Origin: Gemmatimonadota bacterium
GTDB lineage: Bacteria > Latescibacterota > UBA2968 > UBA8231
DNA: 7,333 nucleotides
Assembly (NCBI GenBank): GCA_009845645.1
Contig: VXZF01000717.1
Span: 1 to 7,333 of the forward strand
Direction: 5' to 3'
Shown piece after piece: positions 6,624 to 7,333 of this stretch; positions within the stretch are counted from its first letter, which is position 1; each line of letters starts with the position of its first letter. Under the pieces are notes generated by a model. That model was not told the origin of the DNA, searched no databases, and worked only from the letters and a program-made list of their open reading frames with translations. Position numbers and translations under genes: made by a program.

Positions 6624-7333
6624 TTACTCGACCCCTGCAAAAACCGTGATAAAACTGGTCGTTTCCGAGCGCCCTTTACTCCCTTTCTCAAAGACGCCCG
6701 GTGCCGCTTCGCGAATGCGCTCGGTGCCGATGCGCCCGACCCGCAAGCCGACCTGGGTGGTGAGGATATACCCGAGGTATCCCGAGGTGACTGACAGTTG
6801 GACGGCGACCTGAGTCGAAGTCAAATCTCCGGTCTCTGCCGCGATTCCTCTGGCGAGCATGTCGTCTTCGTCGGCGACCAGATCGCGAAAGCGCAACAAC
6901 TCGAGTCCCGTTTCGATCTTGGTATTGGGTGTCAGCCGCGTCTGGGCCAACACTTGGGCGATCCCGGCCCAGTGTTTGTGGGGTTCCTCTTCCTGCAAGA
7001 ATTCGCTCTGCCGGAAGTACTCGCTCTTTAGGCCGGGTCGCAGCAAAAAGGAACCCCATTCAGCGGTATAAGACGCTTTGTTGATCACACCGAGAAAACT
7101 GGTGAAATCGCGGAGGGGCCGTTCATTGAGATCCCTTGGATCGTCTAGCACTTGATGGTAGAAGTCGTATTTCAGCTTAGAGGTTAATTCGAGGCCCGGC
7201 ACTCCGAGATGATCGACGGCGATGAACGACGAGTTGACCCAAGTATCCGCGGCCGGCAAAATATCCGGCACCAGCGGTCGGGCCGGGGCCGTCAAGAACG
7301 GCGTTGGTGCCCGGCGATCGTCCGGGATGGTGT
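6624..7333 (-). CDS. C-terminal part of an outer-membrane barrel-like protein, paralog of the next gene (partial)
   Basis: This is the 3' end of a gene that enters from the right edge. The frame is open from base 7333 to a TAA at 6626-6624 and gives 235 residues. A TTG at 7295 could be read as a start, but the frame is open upstream of it and the homology is C-terminal, so it is almost certainly internal. The protein matches the last ~230 residues of the downstream 975-aa protein. Shared phrases include VPDxLxAADTW(V/I)N, FLGxIxKAxY, KSE, TKIExGLE and YLGYxLTTxVGxR, in the same order. Aromatic and hydrophobic residues alternate with polar ones throughout, as in outer-membrane beta-strands. 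It ends in ITVFAGVE, without the terminal aromatic typical of proteobacterial porins. I infer an outer-membrane barrel; the cargo or partner is unknown. It is followed after 2 bases by its paralog, so the pair looks like a tandem duplication that has diverged. Confidence 0.8.
   Translation of the reverse strand, partial: TIPDDRRAPTPFLTAPARPLVPDILPAADTWVNSSFIAVDHLGVPGLELTSKLKYDFYHQVLDDPRDLNERPLRDFTSFLGVINKASYTAEWGSFLLRPGLKSEYFRQSEFLQEEEPHKHWAGIAQVLAQTRLTPNTKIETGLELLRFRDLVADEDDMLARGIAAETGDLTSTQVAVQLSVTSGYLGYILTTQVGLRVGRIGTERIREAAPGVFEKGSKGRSETTSFITVFAGVE
6632..6636 (-). promoter_or_regulatory. Ribosome binding site of the 975-aa gene, inside the end of the upstream gene
   Basis: Read on the minus strand, AGGGG sits 10 bases before the ATG at 6621. 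It lies within the last codons of the upstream paralog, whose TAA ends 2 bases before that ATG. This layout favours translational coupling of the two barrel-like genes. The spacing is slightly long, so the assignment is moderate. Confidence 0.5.

Noticed and set aside
7293..7295. TTG as the start of the right-edge gene
   Set aside because: The frame stays open to the window edge, and the product aligns only with the C-terminal part of its paralog.

Overview
The window holds four consecutive genes, all on the minus strand, packed almost end to end. In transcription order they run from high to low coordinates. Gene 1 is only its 3' end, 7333 to 6624, and runs off the right edge. Gene 2 is complete (6621-3694, 975 aa). 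Gene 3 is complete (3626-1620, 668 aa). Gene 4 is only its 5' part, 1589 to 1 (529 codons seen), and runs off the left edge. The gaps are 2, 67 and 30 bases, so this looks like one transcription unit of exported proteins. No tRNA, rRNA, CRISPR array, insertion sequence or intrinsic terminator was seen. All plus-strand open frames lie antisense to these genes and look like shadows.

The genes form two paralogous pairs. Genes 1 and 2 share a C-terminal region rich in amphipathic beta-strands that looks like an outer-membrane barrel. Gene 2 adds a signal peptide, a long N-terminal strand-rich region, a possible inserted beta-sandwich and two aspartate/asparagine-rich loops that resemble calcium-binding loops. 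Genes 3 and 4 both start with signal peptides and carry discoidin-like (F5/8 type C, galactose-binding-like) modules. Each has a module ending in a similar phrase, AEFQIFGTG in gene 3 and SEFNIFGAG in gene 4. Gene 3 ends in a FlgD-Ig-like domain of the kind also seen as a type IX secretion (T9SS) sorting domain. The C-terminus of gene 4 is outside the window.

The inferred picture is a cell-surface module of a diderm bacterium, in which barrel-like outer-membrane proteins are made together with secreted, possibly glycan- or surface-binding partners. The substrate and the partner contacts cannot be read from sequence. There is no TonB box or recognisable plug, so this is not a SusC/SusD pair. 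FlgD-like C-termini, DxNxD loops in a surface protein and discoidin-like modules with little similarity to well-known proteins suggest an uncultivated lineage near the FCB group, such as Latescibacterota, Zixibacteria or Poribacteria. That placement is by style only and is low confidence. No gene symbol can be assigned.
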